From: Treponema sp.
GTDB lineage: Bacteria; Spirochaetota; Spirochaetia; Treponematales; Breznakiellaceae
Assembly: GCA_031254315.1 (NCBI GenBank)
Contig: JAIRUQ010000115.1
Location: 1 to 62,334 of the forward strand
Reading direction: 5' to 3'
Length of the DNA stretch: 62,334 nt
Below are positions 16,768-23,725 of the stretch, piece by piece. The notes below the pieces were generated by a model. The model worked only from the letters and a program-made list of their open reading frames with translations. It was not told the DNA's origin and made no database searches. The position numbers were made by a program, and so were the translations under genes. The stretch's first letter is position 1; each line of letters opens with the position of its first letter.

Positions 16768-17790
16768 ATGCAGATTCAAAAACCTGACGGCATACCCTCT
16801 GTAAAAGAGTCCGGCAAGAATACGCAGTCTTTAGCAAAAACAGCCTCGCAAACACAAACGGCAAAACCGTCAGTTTCCGCGCCTTCTGCCGTTTTACGCT
16901 CTGCCGCTGGGCTTGCCTCAGCCGCAGGGCTTCCTGCGGATAAACTGTCATCTTCGATAGTTTCATTCGCGCGCTTTTTTTCCCTTCCCGTAAAACCGCA
17001 GGTGTTAGCTGATATACGCCGTCAGGCTTTTTCCCTGCCTGTGCCTCAGTCTTCAAATGCTGGACACCCTGCTCAAACGCAATCTGCCGCCGCCAATCCA
17101 TCCGCTGTTTTAACAGCCGAAAAAATAAGGCAGACTCTTTCGCTATCCGCCGCCGCCGCAGAAAGCAAGGGGGTAGAGATGAATCCCAAAGGTCTTGAAT
17201 CATACGCCGAAGCAGTTGACCCCGAATTGCGGCGGCGGCAGGACGGTGAACGTGAGCGCAGGCGGCGGAACAGGGAACAAAATGAACAGGCTGAAAAAGT
17301 TTTATTAAAAGCAAAACCTCTCACCGCTGACATTCTTAAAAACATGGCTTTTGAATACGCACAAAATAATTCTCTTCTTGATATTCTTAACAGACTGCCG
17401 GGGAAAAACGGTCAACGCTGGATTGTGCTTCCGTTTGATTTTATAGAAGACAATAGCGAGTTTCGGGTTTCGATGAGAGTCTTGGTTGATGACGAACATT
17501 CTTCAAACCGCGCGGTCTGCATGGCTTTAGATGTCGCAGAGTTCAAGCAAGGGAATGATTGCGCTCTTGAGCGCAGATGGCTTTTTGTAATGGAAAGCGC
17601 GAATGAAAAGCCGGTAAGAGTTTCGGCATATCTTCAACCTGAATTACCTCAAAATGATCATTCACGTTTCAAAAACGAATTGTCCGTACTTTTGGCTCTT
17701 CCACTTGAGCGTGTTTCAATTAAAACGTCTGAGGAATCTTTCCCCGAAGTGAACACGGAAAGTTTCCCCCCTATTGATGAGGCGGTATGA
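16768..17790 (+). CDS. Hypothetical protein, FliK/YlqG-like by position
   Basis: 340 residues. The first 150 are low-complexity, rich in Ala, Ser, Pro and Gln; a charged RRRQDGERERRRRNREQNEQ linker follows; residues about 190-330 form a folded domain (GQRWIVLPFDFIEDNSEFRVSMRVL... in outline) like the C-terminal domains of FliK-type proteins. The next gene encodes a free FlhB-like C-terminal domain. In Bacillus the pair ylqG-ylqH has the same plan, so a role with flagellar or other type III export is plausible but inferred. Its start follows the kinase stop by one base. Confidence 0.6.
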   Translation: MQIQKPDGIPSVKESGKNTQSLAKTASQTQTAKPSVSAPSAVLRSAAGLASAAGLPADKLSSSIVSFARFFSLPVKPQVLADIRRQAFSLPVPQSSNAGHPAQTQSAAANPSAVLTAEKIRQTLSLSAAAAESKGVEMNPKGLESYAEAVDPELRRRQDGERERRRRNREQNEQAEKVLLKAKPLTADILKNMAFEYAQNNSLLDILNRLPGKNGQRWIVLPFDFIEDNSEFRVSMRVLVDDEHSSNRAVCMALDVAEFKQGNDCALERRWLFVMESANEKPVRVSAYLQPELPQNDHSRFKNELSVLLALPLERVSIKTSEESFPEVNTESFPPIDEAV

Positions 17791-18044
17791 AAAACAGAAA
17801 ATTAGCGTCCGCCATAAAATATTCGTCAGGCGATCCCGCGCCTGAACTTTTAGCGTCGGGCAGGGGAAGAGAAGCGGAGCGAATGATTGCCATTGCCGAG
17901 AAAGTAGGCGTTACTGTTGTAGAAGACGCGGCTCTTGCCGCCCTCCTTGATACAAGCGCGAAACCCGGCGACTTTATCCCCACATGGTGTTGGGAAGCCG
18001 CGGCGAAAGCACTTGCCTTTGTAATGAAGACGGAAGGGAAGTGA
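17787..18044 (+). CDS. Stand-alone FlhB C-terminal-domain protein (YlqH-like)
   Basis: 85 residues that match the cytoplasmic end of FlhB/YscU export-switch proteins: KLASAIKYSSGDPAPELLASGRG, then AERMIAIAEKVGVTVVEDAALAALL. The NPTH self-cleavage motif is absent and the protein begins just after where it would be, as in Bacillus YlqH. The ATG overlaps the preceding stop (ATGA), so the two are coupled. Such proteins are thought to substitute for or modulate the FlhB C-terminus in export. Confidence 0.85.
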   Translation: MKNRKLASAIKYSSGDPAPELLASGRGREAERMIAIAEKVGVTVVEDAALAALLDTSAKPGDFIPTWCWEAAAKALAFVMKTEGK

Positions 18045-18058
18045 GGAACTCTTCTCTC

Positions 18059-18250
18059 TTAGGCGGTAACGTGTTCCGTTACTAGAACTGAAGGTTCGCC
18101 GGACTTTTTGGTTTTATAGTTTGGTTTGCTTTCCTTAACAAGGCACATCTCATCATACTCTTTCATTCTTTCTTCAGAAATAGCGCCAATCTCATACATT
18201 GATACTGCATCCTCATGTATCGCTTCAAAAGCATCGCTTTTATATTTCAT
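18059..18250 (-). CDS. HigA-type antitoxin without HTH domain
   Basis: 63 residues. The N-terminal YKSDAFEAIHEDAVSMYEIGAISEERMKEYDEMCL pattern (outline) is the start of antitoxins that pair with HigB/RelE toxins of the COG4737 type. Those usually continue into an Xre-type HTH domain of about 50 residues; here the frame ends after 25 more polar residues and no HTH follows in any frame. It lies 9 bases downstream of the toxin gene. Either the pair uses a different repressor or this is a shortened form. Confidence 0.7.
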   Translation of the reverse strand: MKYKSDAFEAIHEDAVSMYEIGAISEERMKEYDEMCLVKESKPNYKTKKSGEPSVLVTEHVTA

Positions 18251-18259
18251 ATTCGCCTC

Positions 18260-18625
18260 CTAAAAAACCTCTGTCAATCTTTTGCTTTTTAACCAAGCTG
18301 TAATTTTCTCATCAGTTAAGGATAATTGATCCTTGGCATCCTTCTTAAAACCTCGTAACTCCTTTTCGTCTATATTAGCCCTTCGGGATTTCGCAAAACC
18401 ATAGACAAAAAAAGTCCGTTCTTCACTCCTGAAAAACACAATTACCCGGTAACCGCCCGCTTTACTCTTGCCGGGTTGGGCTACCCGTACCTTATACACG
18501 CCGCCGCCCAAATCGGCATCGGCTTGTCCCATCTCAAGCTGATCGACCATTTCCCGCAGTTCGTCGTCCGTAATACCCTCTTTAAAGGCAAATCGGGCAA
18601 ACCACGAAGACTTGAATATTCTCAC
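18260..18625 (-). CDS. RelE/HigB-like toxin
   Basis: 121 residues starting at a GTG. MRIFKSSWFARFAFKEGITDDELREM at the front, then GGGVYKVRVAQPGKSKAGGYRVIVFFR in the middle and FFVYGFAKSRRANIDEKELRGFKK (outline) are the hallmarks of the RelE-type toxins of PF06296/COG4737. They cleave mRNA on the ribosome. The toxin precedes the antitoxin, the HigBA order. Confidence 0.82.
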   Translation of the reverse strand: MRIFKSSWFARFAFKEGITDDELREMVDQLEMGQADADLGGGVYKVRVAQPGKSKAGGYRVIVFFRSEERTFFVYGFAKSRRANIDEKELRGFKKDAKDQLSLTDEKITAWLKSKRLTEVF

Positions 18626-18878
18626 TTATAAACAATACCGTAAAACAGTGATAATTTCAAGGTAAAAGCGAAACCCCAACAAGCGCATATTCCCCGTGTT
18701 ATTTCCCCTAAAAAGCCCCATTCCCCTCCACTTGACATTTTTTGTCTTTTTTGTAAGTATCAATTTTATAGGGAAATTGCTCTGAAATTGAAGTTTCCGA
18801 TCAATTCTTTTGTAGTTTTATCTTGAAAGAAGGTATCTACCATATAAAACGGCAGATACCTCCACGATAAAATCCCGT

Positions 18879-18950
18879 GCGGCTGTCGTATAACGGCTAT
18901 TACCCCAGCCTTCCAAGCTGGAGACGTGGGTTCGACTCCCATCAGCCGCT
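18879..18950 (+). tRNA. tRNA-Gly (anticodon UCC)
   Basis: Acceptor GCGGCTG (18879-18885) pairs with CAGCCGC (18943-18949); discriminator T. The anticodon arm is CCAGC-CTTCCAA-GCTGG with anticodon TCC, and the T arm GTGGG-TTCGACT-CCCAT is normal. CCA is not encoded. An 8-bp inverted repeat AGGTATCT/AGATACCT lies about 20-50 bases upstream; 18626-18878 holds nothing else certain. Confidence 0.95.
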
Positions 18951-18958
18951 TCTCGGTG

Positions 18959-19191
18959 ATGTTTTTTGATTGGAATCAAAACATGCTAGCGTCTGCTATC
19001 GGCAGCCGCTTAATCGGGATGTTTTTTGGTGAAACCAAAAACAAGATAGCGTCTGCCTTCGGTCAGCCGCTTGAATGGCATGTTTTTTGATTGGAATCAA
19101 AACATGCTAGCGTCTGCTATCGGCAGCCGCTTAATCGGGTATGTTTTGATGGGATCAAAATATGCTAGCGTCTGCCGTTGGGCGGAGGTTA
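18959..19191 (+). repeat. Four tandem 60-61-bp structured repeats derived from the tRNA-Gly 3' end
   Basis: Units begin at 18959, 19019, 19080 and 19141. Each holds an A/T hairpin (for example ATGTTTT-TTGATTGGAATC-AAAACAT) and a second hairpin GCGtCTGC-loop-GCAGcCGC followed by TT, which imitates the acceptor stem and 3' end of the neighbouring tRNA-Gly. Units 1 and 3 are nearly identical; unit 2 keeps the pairing with different bases (GGT-GAA-ACC in place of GATT-GG-AATC). The last unit has changed at its 3' half. The array fills the space between two tRNAs and has no convincing ORF. Confidence 0.85.
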
Positions 19192-19199
19192 CCTGTATC

Positions 19200-19273
19200 G
19201 GGCGCATAACTCAGCTGGTTAGAGTGCTTGCTTTACACGCAAGATGTCCGCGGTTCGAATCCGTGTGTGCCCA
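19200..19273 (+). tRNA. tRNA-Val (anticodon UAC)
   Basis: Acceptor GGGCGCA pairs with TGTGCCC (one G-T pair), discriminator A at 19273. D arm ACTCAGCTGGTTAGAGT, anticodon arm CTTGC-TTTACAC-GCAAG with anticodon TAC, and T arm with GGTTCGAATCC are normal. CCA is not encoded. The lipoprotein gene start follows within 25 bases, so they may share a transcript. Confidence 0.95.
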
Positions 19274-19295
19274 AAGAATTTTTAAGGAGGAAAAT

Positions 19296-20402
19296 GTGAA
19301 AAAGTTACTTTGTGTGGGTTTAATTCTTCTCTCGATTATTTCGATGTCTTGTCAGAAGAAATCCGCGAATCAGGGAGCGATTGTCGATATGGGCGTTACA
19401 GTCTGCTTGCTTACTGATTCAAGTGGAGTTGATGATAAGTCCTTTAACGCCGCCGCATGGAGAGGCATTCTGGAATTTTACGGCGATACTTCGGCAAACC
19501 AAAGACAGTTGGGAACGGCTTATCGCTGGCTCTCCGCTTCGGATGACAGTATGTATGTCTCTACCCTCAGGCAGGCAACTGACGAGGGCTATGATTTGAT
19601 TATTGTAAATGGGTTTTCATGGGCTGACGCCTTGGCTGAAGTTTCCGCAGATAACCCCGAACAAAAATATTTAATTGTTGATGTTGACTGGGTCGAAGCC
19701 GGAAAAATATTGCAGGCGGCTTATGCTGAGCATGAAGGCTCTTATCTTGTCGGTGTTATTGCCGCGTTAAAAGCCCAAGAGGACGGCATTGTTAATCCGC
19801 GCTTTGGTTTTATCGGCGGAGAGGCTGGCGCTGTTATTACAAAGTTTGAGGTTGGTTATGTGCAGGGTATTCATTCTGTAATTCCCGGTGCGCAAATTAT
19901 TGATTTTTATGTAAACGATTGGAATGATGCGGGAAAGGCAAAGACCCAAGCTATGAACTGGTACGATTCAGGCGTTTATGCGATTTTTTCAGCGGCAGGG
20001 AACAGCGGGAACGGAACTATCGCGCAGGCAAAAGAATACCGTGTTGCAGGCAGAAATGTTTGGGCTATCGGAGTAGATTCTGATCAATATGAAGAAGGAT
20101 TGTATAATGCCACAGAATCAGCGGTGCTTACATCCATGTTAAAACGTGTAGAGAACAGCGTTCTTTACGCGCTTAATGCGGTTAAAAATGATACATTTAA
20201 CAGTGAAGTAATTGTTTTTGATTTAAAAGCTGAAGGCGTTGGCTATTCCGCCGCAAATTCGGCTCTTAGCAAAAACATTATCGACAGGCTGGAGGTTGTT
20301 AAATCGCAAATCTCAAGCGGTCAGATTACAATTGCGGCGACTCTTGCGGATGCAATGAGGCTTCCGGGTTTTCCGCGAAACTTGAATGCTATTGACGATT
20401 AA
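19296..20402 (+). CDS. BMP/PnrA-family nucleoside-binding lipoprotein
   Basis: 368 residues from a GTG at 19296, which follows AAGGAGG; longer ATG frames upstream run through the tRNA and are not real. The signal ends at a lipobox-like SMSC with Cys19. The mature protein has the Med/BMP pattern: VCLLTDSSGVDDKSFNAAAWRGI, YDLIIVNGF, GFIGGEAGAVITKFEVGY and SAAGNSGNGTIAQAKE. In Treponema pallidum the relative TmpC/PnrA binds purine nucleosides. It should feed the two permeases that follow, the first of which overlaps its 3' end by 17 bases. Confidence 0.9.
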   Translation: MKKLLCVGLILLSIISMSCQKKSANQGAIVDMGVTVCLLTDSSGVDDKSFNAAAWRGILEFYGDTSANQRQLGTAYRWLSASDDSMYVSTLRQATDEGYDLIIVNGFSWADALAEVSADNPEQKYLIVDVDWVEAGKILQAAYAEHEGSYLVGVIAALKAQEDGIVNPRFGFIGGEAGAVITKFEVGYVQGIHSVIPGAQIIDFYVNDWNDAGKAKTQAMNWYDSGVYAIFSAAGNSGNGTIAQAKEYRVAGRNVWAIGVDSDQYEEGLYNATESAVLTSMLKRVENSVLYALNAVKNDTFNSEVIVFDLKAEGVGYSAANSALSKNIIDRLEVVKSQISSGQITIAATLADAMRLPGFPRNLNAIDD

Positions 20403-21513
20403 ACTAAATAAAATAGAAAATCGTCTCCTTGAAATTTTTACCGGCTCAAATGGCGCTGTTTCAGCGTTAGCTGTATTTCTCGGCTTCGTTGTCGCTACAT
20501 TGCTCCTCCTTGTGATTGGAAGAAATCCATCCGGTATGTATCAGGCGATTTTTCAAGTAGTCAGCGGATTTGATTCGCGCCGCTCTACATGGAACGTGCG
20601 CTATGTAGGTGAATGGATTGTCGTTTCTCTTCCGCTTATTCTATGCGGTTTAAGCATGGGGTTTTCCGCCCGTTCGGGATTATTTAACATCGGCGCGGAA
20701 GGGCAGTACATTGCGGGATTAACGGCGGCGCAGTTTATCGCTGTTTCTTTTGCGCCGGTCCCTGTCATTCACCTGACTGTCGCTGTGTTAGGTGCAATAT
20801 TAGCCGGAGCGGTGTGGGGAGGCATTGCCGGTTTCCTTAAAGCGCGGTATAAAGTTTCTGAAGTTGTAACAACTATCATGATGAATTATATCGCACTTTA
20901 TGTTCACCGTATTATCACATTAGGAATTCCGGGAAGTAATACTTTCAAAACCGTAGATTTTCCCGCTACAGTATCTCTTTCAAACCCTGTACTGTCGTCC
21001 ATTACAAACAATTCAAGATTAAATAACGGACTTTGGTTAACTATCATAGTAATTTTTATTTATTGGCTCATCATGGAAAAAAGCACATTCGGGTTTTCTC
21101 TTCGTGCCGCCGGTTTTAACAAGGAAGCCGCTTTGTACGCCGGCATTCGTGTTAAAACAAATATAACTATTGCTATGGCGATTTCCGGGGCGTTTGCCGG
21201 TCTTGCCGGCGCTGTCGTTTCATTGGGTGTGTTCACTTATGGTCGTGTGCTGACGACGTTTGAAAACTACGGTTTTGACGGAATAGCGGTCGCTCTTGGC
21301 GGCAGTTGTTCAGCGATAGGAATTGGGATTGTCGGATTGCTTTTTGGAATGTTAAAATCCGCACAGCCATTAATGCAGTCCCGTCAGATTCCCAGAGAGA
21401 TTGCTTCAATTATCATGGGACTTGTTGTAGTTTTTATTTCATTGCGATCAGGCATACAGATGTTTGTGGAGTGGCGCAGAAAAGAAAATACACGCAAGAA
21501 GGAAGAAGATTAA
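20386..21513 (+). CDS. Nucleoside ABC transporter permease 1
   Basis: 375 residues with about ten hydrophobic segments. The regions LFNIGAEGQYIAGLTAAQF, GFLKARYKVSEVVTTIMMNYIALY and GFSLRAAGFNKEAALYAGI are the conserved loops of the BPD_transp_2 family used by BMP-type nucleoside importers. It overlaps the end of the binding-lipoprotein gene and runs directly into permease 2 (TAATG). No ATPase gene lies in the operon. Confidence 0.9.
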   Translation: MLLTIKLNKIENRLLEIFTGSNGAVSALAVFLGFVVATLLLLVIGRNPSGMYQAIFQVVSGFDSRRSTWNVRYVGEWIVVSLPLILCGLSMGFSARSGLFNIGAEGQYIAGLTAAQFIAVSFAPVPVIHLTVAVLGAILAGAVWGGIAGFLKARYKVSEVVTTIMMNYIALYVHRIITLGIPGSNTFKTVDFPATVSLSNPVLSSITNNSRLNNGLWLTIIVIFIYWLIMEKSTFGFSLRAAGFNKEAALYAGIRVKTNITIAMAISGAFAGLAGAVVSLGVFTYGRVLTTFENYGFDGIAVALGGSCSAIGIGIVGLLFGMLKSAQPLMQSRQIPREIASIIMGLVVVFISLRSGIQMFVEWRRKENTRKKEED

Positions 21514-22421
21514 TGGAATTTATTTCTTTATCCGCGATGATTCCGTCAACCTTAATGATCGTAGCTCCTATTTTAATCGCCGCTACAGGGGGCATGATCT
21601 GTGAACGCGCCGGAGTTGTAAATATCGCCCTTGAAGGACTTATGTCTATAGGAGCTATGACTGCGGCTCTTACCCATGTTCTGCTTGAAAAAAAGATTGG
21701 CTTTTCAATTCCGCTTGCTCTGCTCTTTGCCTCTCTTTCGGGCTGTTTATTTTCACTTATTCACGCATTCGCTTCTATTACGCTAAATGCGGATCAGATT
21801 ATTTCCGGCACAGGCATAAATCTTCTTGCCAATGGGCTGACGGTTTTTGTCTGCCAGCTTGTTTTCCGCATGGATCGCAGTGTCAGTTACCAGCTTGGAA
21901 TACTCCGAGATTTTTTGGGAGTTTATCCTACTATATGGATCGCGCTTGTTATTCTTGCAATCTCATGGTTTGTTTTGTACAAACGTCCGGCAGGTCTTAG
22001 ATTGCGCGCCGCAGGAGAATATCCTCAGGCTCTTGCCGCCGCAGGAGGGAATGTAATCAAAATTCGATATATAGCGGTTTTGGTTTCCGGGCTTCTTGCC
22101 GGTCTTGCCGGGGCGTGTATTGTGCTAACGCAGGAAATTCAATTTACAGTAAACACAATTAACGGAAAAGGTTTTATCGCTCTTGCCGCTGTTTCTTTTG
22201 GAAGGTGGTTACCGTTGGGTATTCTTGGCGCAAGTTTTCTGTTTGGGCTTTCTTCGAGCCTTGCGGTAAATGTTGTAAACATAAGAAGCCTTAACTTCAT
22301 GCCGTCCGAAGTATTCAATATACTTCCGTATCTTATCACGCTGATTACCCTTGTCGTTTTCTCCGGGAAAGAATACGCCCCTAAAGCGGCAGGTCAGCCC
22401 TACGATAAAACAAGTAATTGA
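21513..22421 (+). CDS. Nucleoside ABC transporter permease 2
   Basis: 302 residues starting at the ATG that shares one base with the upstream stop; a longer frame to 21306 lies inside permease 1 and is not used. It is a second BPD_transp_2 permease: GGMICERAGVVNIALEGLM, NADQIISGTGINLLANGLT and LRLRAAGEYPQALAAAGGNV are characteristic. It should form the heterodimeric channel with permease 1. Confidence 0.9.
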   Translation: MEFISLSAMIPSTLMIVAPILIAATGGMICERAGVVNIALEGLMSIGAMTAALTHVLLEKKIGFSIPLALLFASLSGCLFSLIHAFASITLNADQIISGTGINLLANGLTVFVCQLVFRMDRSVSYQLGILRDFLGVYPTIWIALVILAISWFVLYKRPAGLRLRAAGEYPQALAAAGGNVIKIRYIAVLVSGLLAGLAGACIVLTQEIQFTVNTINGKGFIALAAVSFGRWLPLGILGASFLFGLSSSLAVNVVNIRSLNFMPSEVFNILPYLITLITLVVFSGKEYAPKAAGQPYDKTSN

Positions 22422-22452
22422 CGGCAATGTTAATTAGATGTAATCTATACTT

Positions 22453-22956
22453 ATGTACAGTACATTAATCGCGTATTTACTCTGGCTATTCTCCGGTTGC
22501 GGTGCGCTGGGTTTTCATCGTTTTTATCTTGGAAAAATACCCACAGGATTGTTGTGGATGTTTACCGGCGGGCTTGGGATGATTGGTTCAATTTATGATT
22601 TTTTTACTCTGCCGCGCCAAGTAGATGAAGCGAATATCCGCAGAGCCATTTCAGACGGCAGTATAAGGCGCGATATAGGTGGTCAACGTTGGCGCAATGT
22701 CAGCGATGGTACAACTCGTATTGTCAATGAAAAAGAACCTGTAGAGCGTGTTATTTTAAGACTCGCAAAAGAAAACAAGGGTATTCTTACCGCAAGTGAA
22801 TTGGCGCTTTCCGCAAATATTTCTATGGAGATCGCAAAACGCGATCTTGACGCAATGGTTACCAAAGGTTTCGCCGAACTGCGTGTGCGCCAGTCGGGTG
22901 CGCTGGTTTATGCGATTCCTGATCTTATGGATAGCGATGAACCGCTGGTGGATTAA
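22453..22956 (+). CDS. TM2-domain protein with C-terminal winged helix
   Basis: 167 residues. The first 60 form a TM2 domain: two membrane helices joined by the GFHRFYLGK loop (LGALGFHRFYLGKIPTGLL in outline) and ending in IGSIYDFFTLPRQV. Residues about 100-165 (RLAKENKGILTASELALSAN...) look like a winged-helix module that could bind DNA or protein. The combination suggests a small membrane sensor, but its role is unknown. It follows the transporter genes by 31 bases and could be co-transcribed. Confidence 0.78.
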   Translation: MYSTLIAYLLWLFSGCGALGFHRFYLGKIPTGLLWMFTGGLGMIGSIYDFFTLPRQVDEANIRRAISDGSIRRDIGGQRWRNVSDGTTRIVNEKEPVERVILRLAKENKGILTASELALSANISMEIAKRDLDAMVTKGFAELRVRQSGALVYAIPDLMDSDEPLVD

Positions 22957-22991
22957 TTGGAAGGGATTGTCTAAAGAAGAACCGTACACCA

Positions 22992-23465
22992 TTATTTTTC
23001 CCAATATTTTATAATTTTGTATGCTTTAACATCCATTTTCCTTTTTCCTTCGTACAATTCTGCTTTGATTATATTATCGCTTTCATTAAAATATATTTTT
23101 AAATATGCTATTGGTTTGAAATCAAAATCGATATTCCGCCTTTCCATAAATTCATTTGAATATTTTAAATCAAATAATAAAATATTTTCATCTTCTATAT
23201 TTTTACTATTTTCATTATAAAAATATATTATATGATTAATTTTATTATTTTGCAATAATTCATCCGATATTATTTCTTTTGTTTTTCCATTAAACCAATT
23301 TTCATTAAAAAACCATATTGCCATATTGTATCTACTTTCATCAAACATAATATCCCATGAATTCCATATTGTTTTATTAAATTGCATAGGACGAGTTGTA
23401 TAATTATTACAAGATATTATTCCTAAAGAGATGAATAATAACACAAGTAATTTTATTATTTTCAT
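22992..23465 (-). CDS. Hypothetical lipoprotein, 157 aa, AT-rich
   Basis: A short basic start, hydrophobic LLVLLFISL core and lipobox LGIISCNN place it as a lipoprotein with Cys19 or so. The mature part is rich in Asn, Ile, Lys, Trp and Tyr and has no motif I recognise. It is much more AT-rich than its neighbours. It is the sole gene on this strand before mutS2, and 23466-23725 holds nothing I can identify. Confidence 0.65.
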   Translation of the reverse strand: MKIIKLLVLLFISLGIISCNNYTTRPMQFNKTIWNSWDIMFDESRYNMAIWFFNENWFNGKTKEIISDELLQNNKINHIIYFYNENSKNIEDENILLFDLKYSNEFMERRNIDFDFKPIAYLKIYFNESDNIIKAELYEGKRKMDVKAYKIIKYWEK

Positions 23466-23725
23466 ATTTCTTTACCTCTAAATTTAATCATATAATATTG
23501 ATTCCTATTTGTCAACAATTTTTTATGCTATTTTACAAAATATTTAAGTTCTATTTCGCCTAACTATATGTCATGATACGCTGTTCAGGTGAAAATCTTT
23601 ACGCATACATCGCGGCGTTAGCTTTAATTGTACTGAGCCATGTTTATTTTTTCATCTTAACATTGTTATGTTTGGGTGTGTGGTGAAATTATTACTTCTT
23701 AGATTTCTCCAACTTTCTTAAAAAA

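Noticed and set aside
18732-18760. Promoter for tRNA-Gly at TTGACA 18732
   Set aside because: The -35 box is perfect but no acceptable -10 box lies at 16-18 bases, so it is not listed.
18959-19191. CRISPR array
   Set aside because: Units are 60-61 bp and directly adjacent, without unique spacers, and each contains hairpins derived from the tRNA end.
19071-19295. N-terminal extension of the BMP lipoprotein from the ATG at 19071
   Set aside because: It would read through the repeat array and the tRNA-Val gene. The GTG at 19296 has a strong ribosome site and starts a proper signal peptide.
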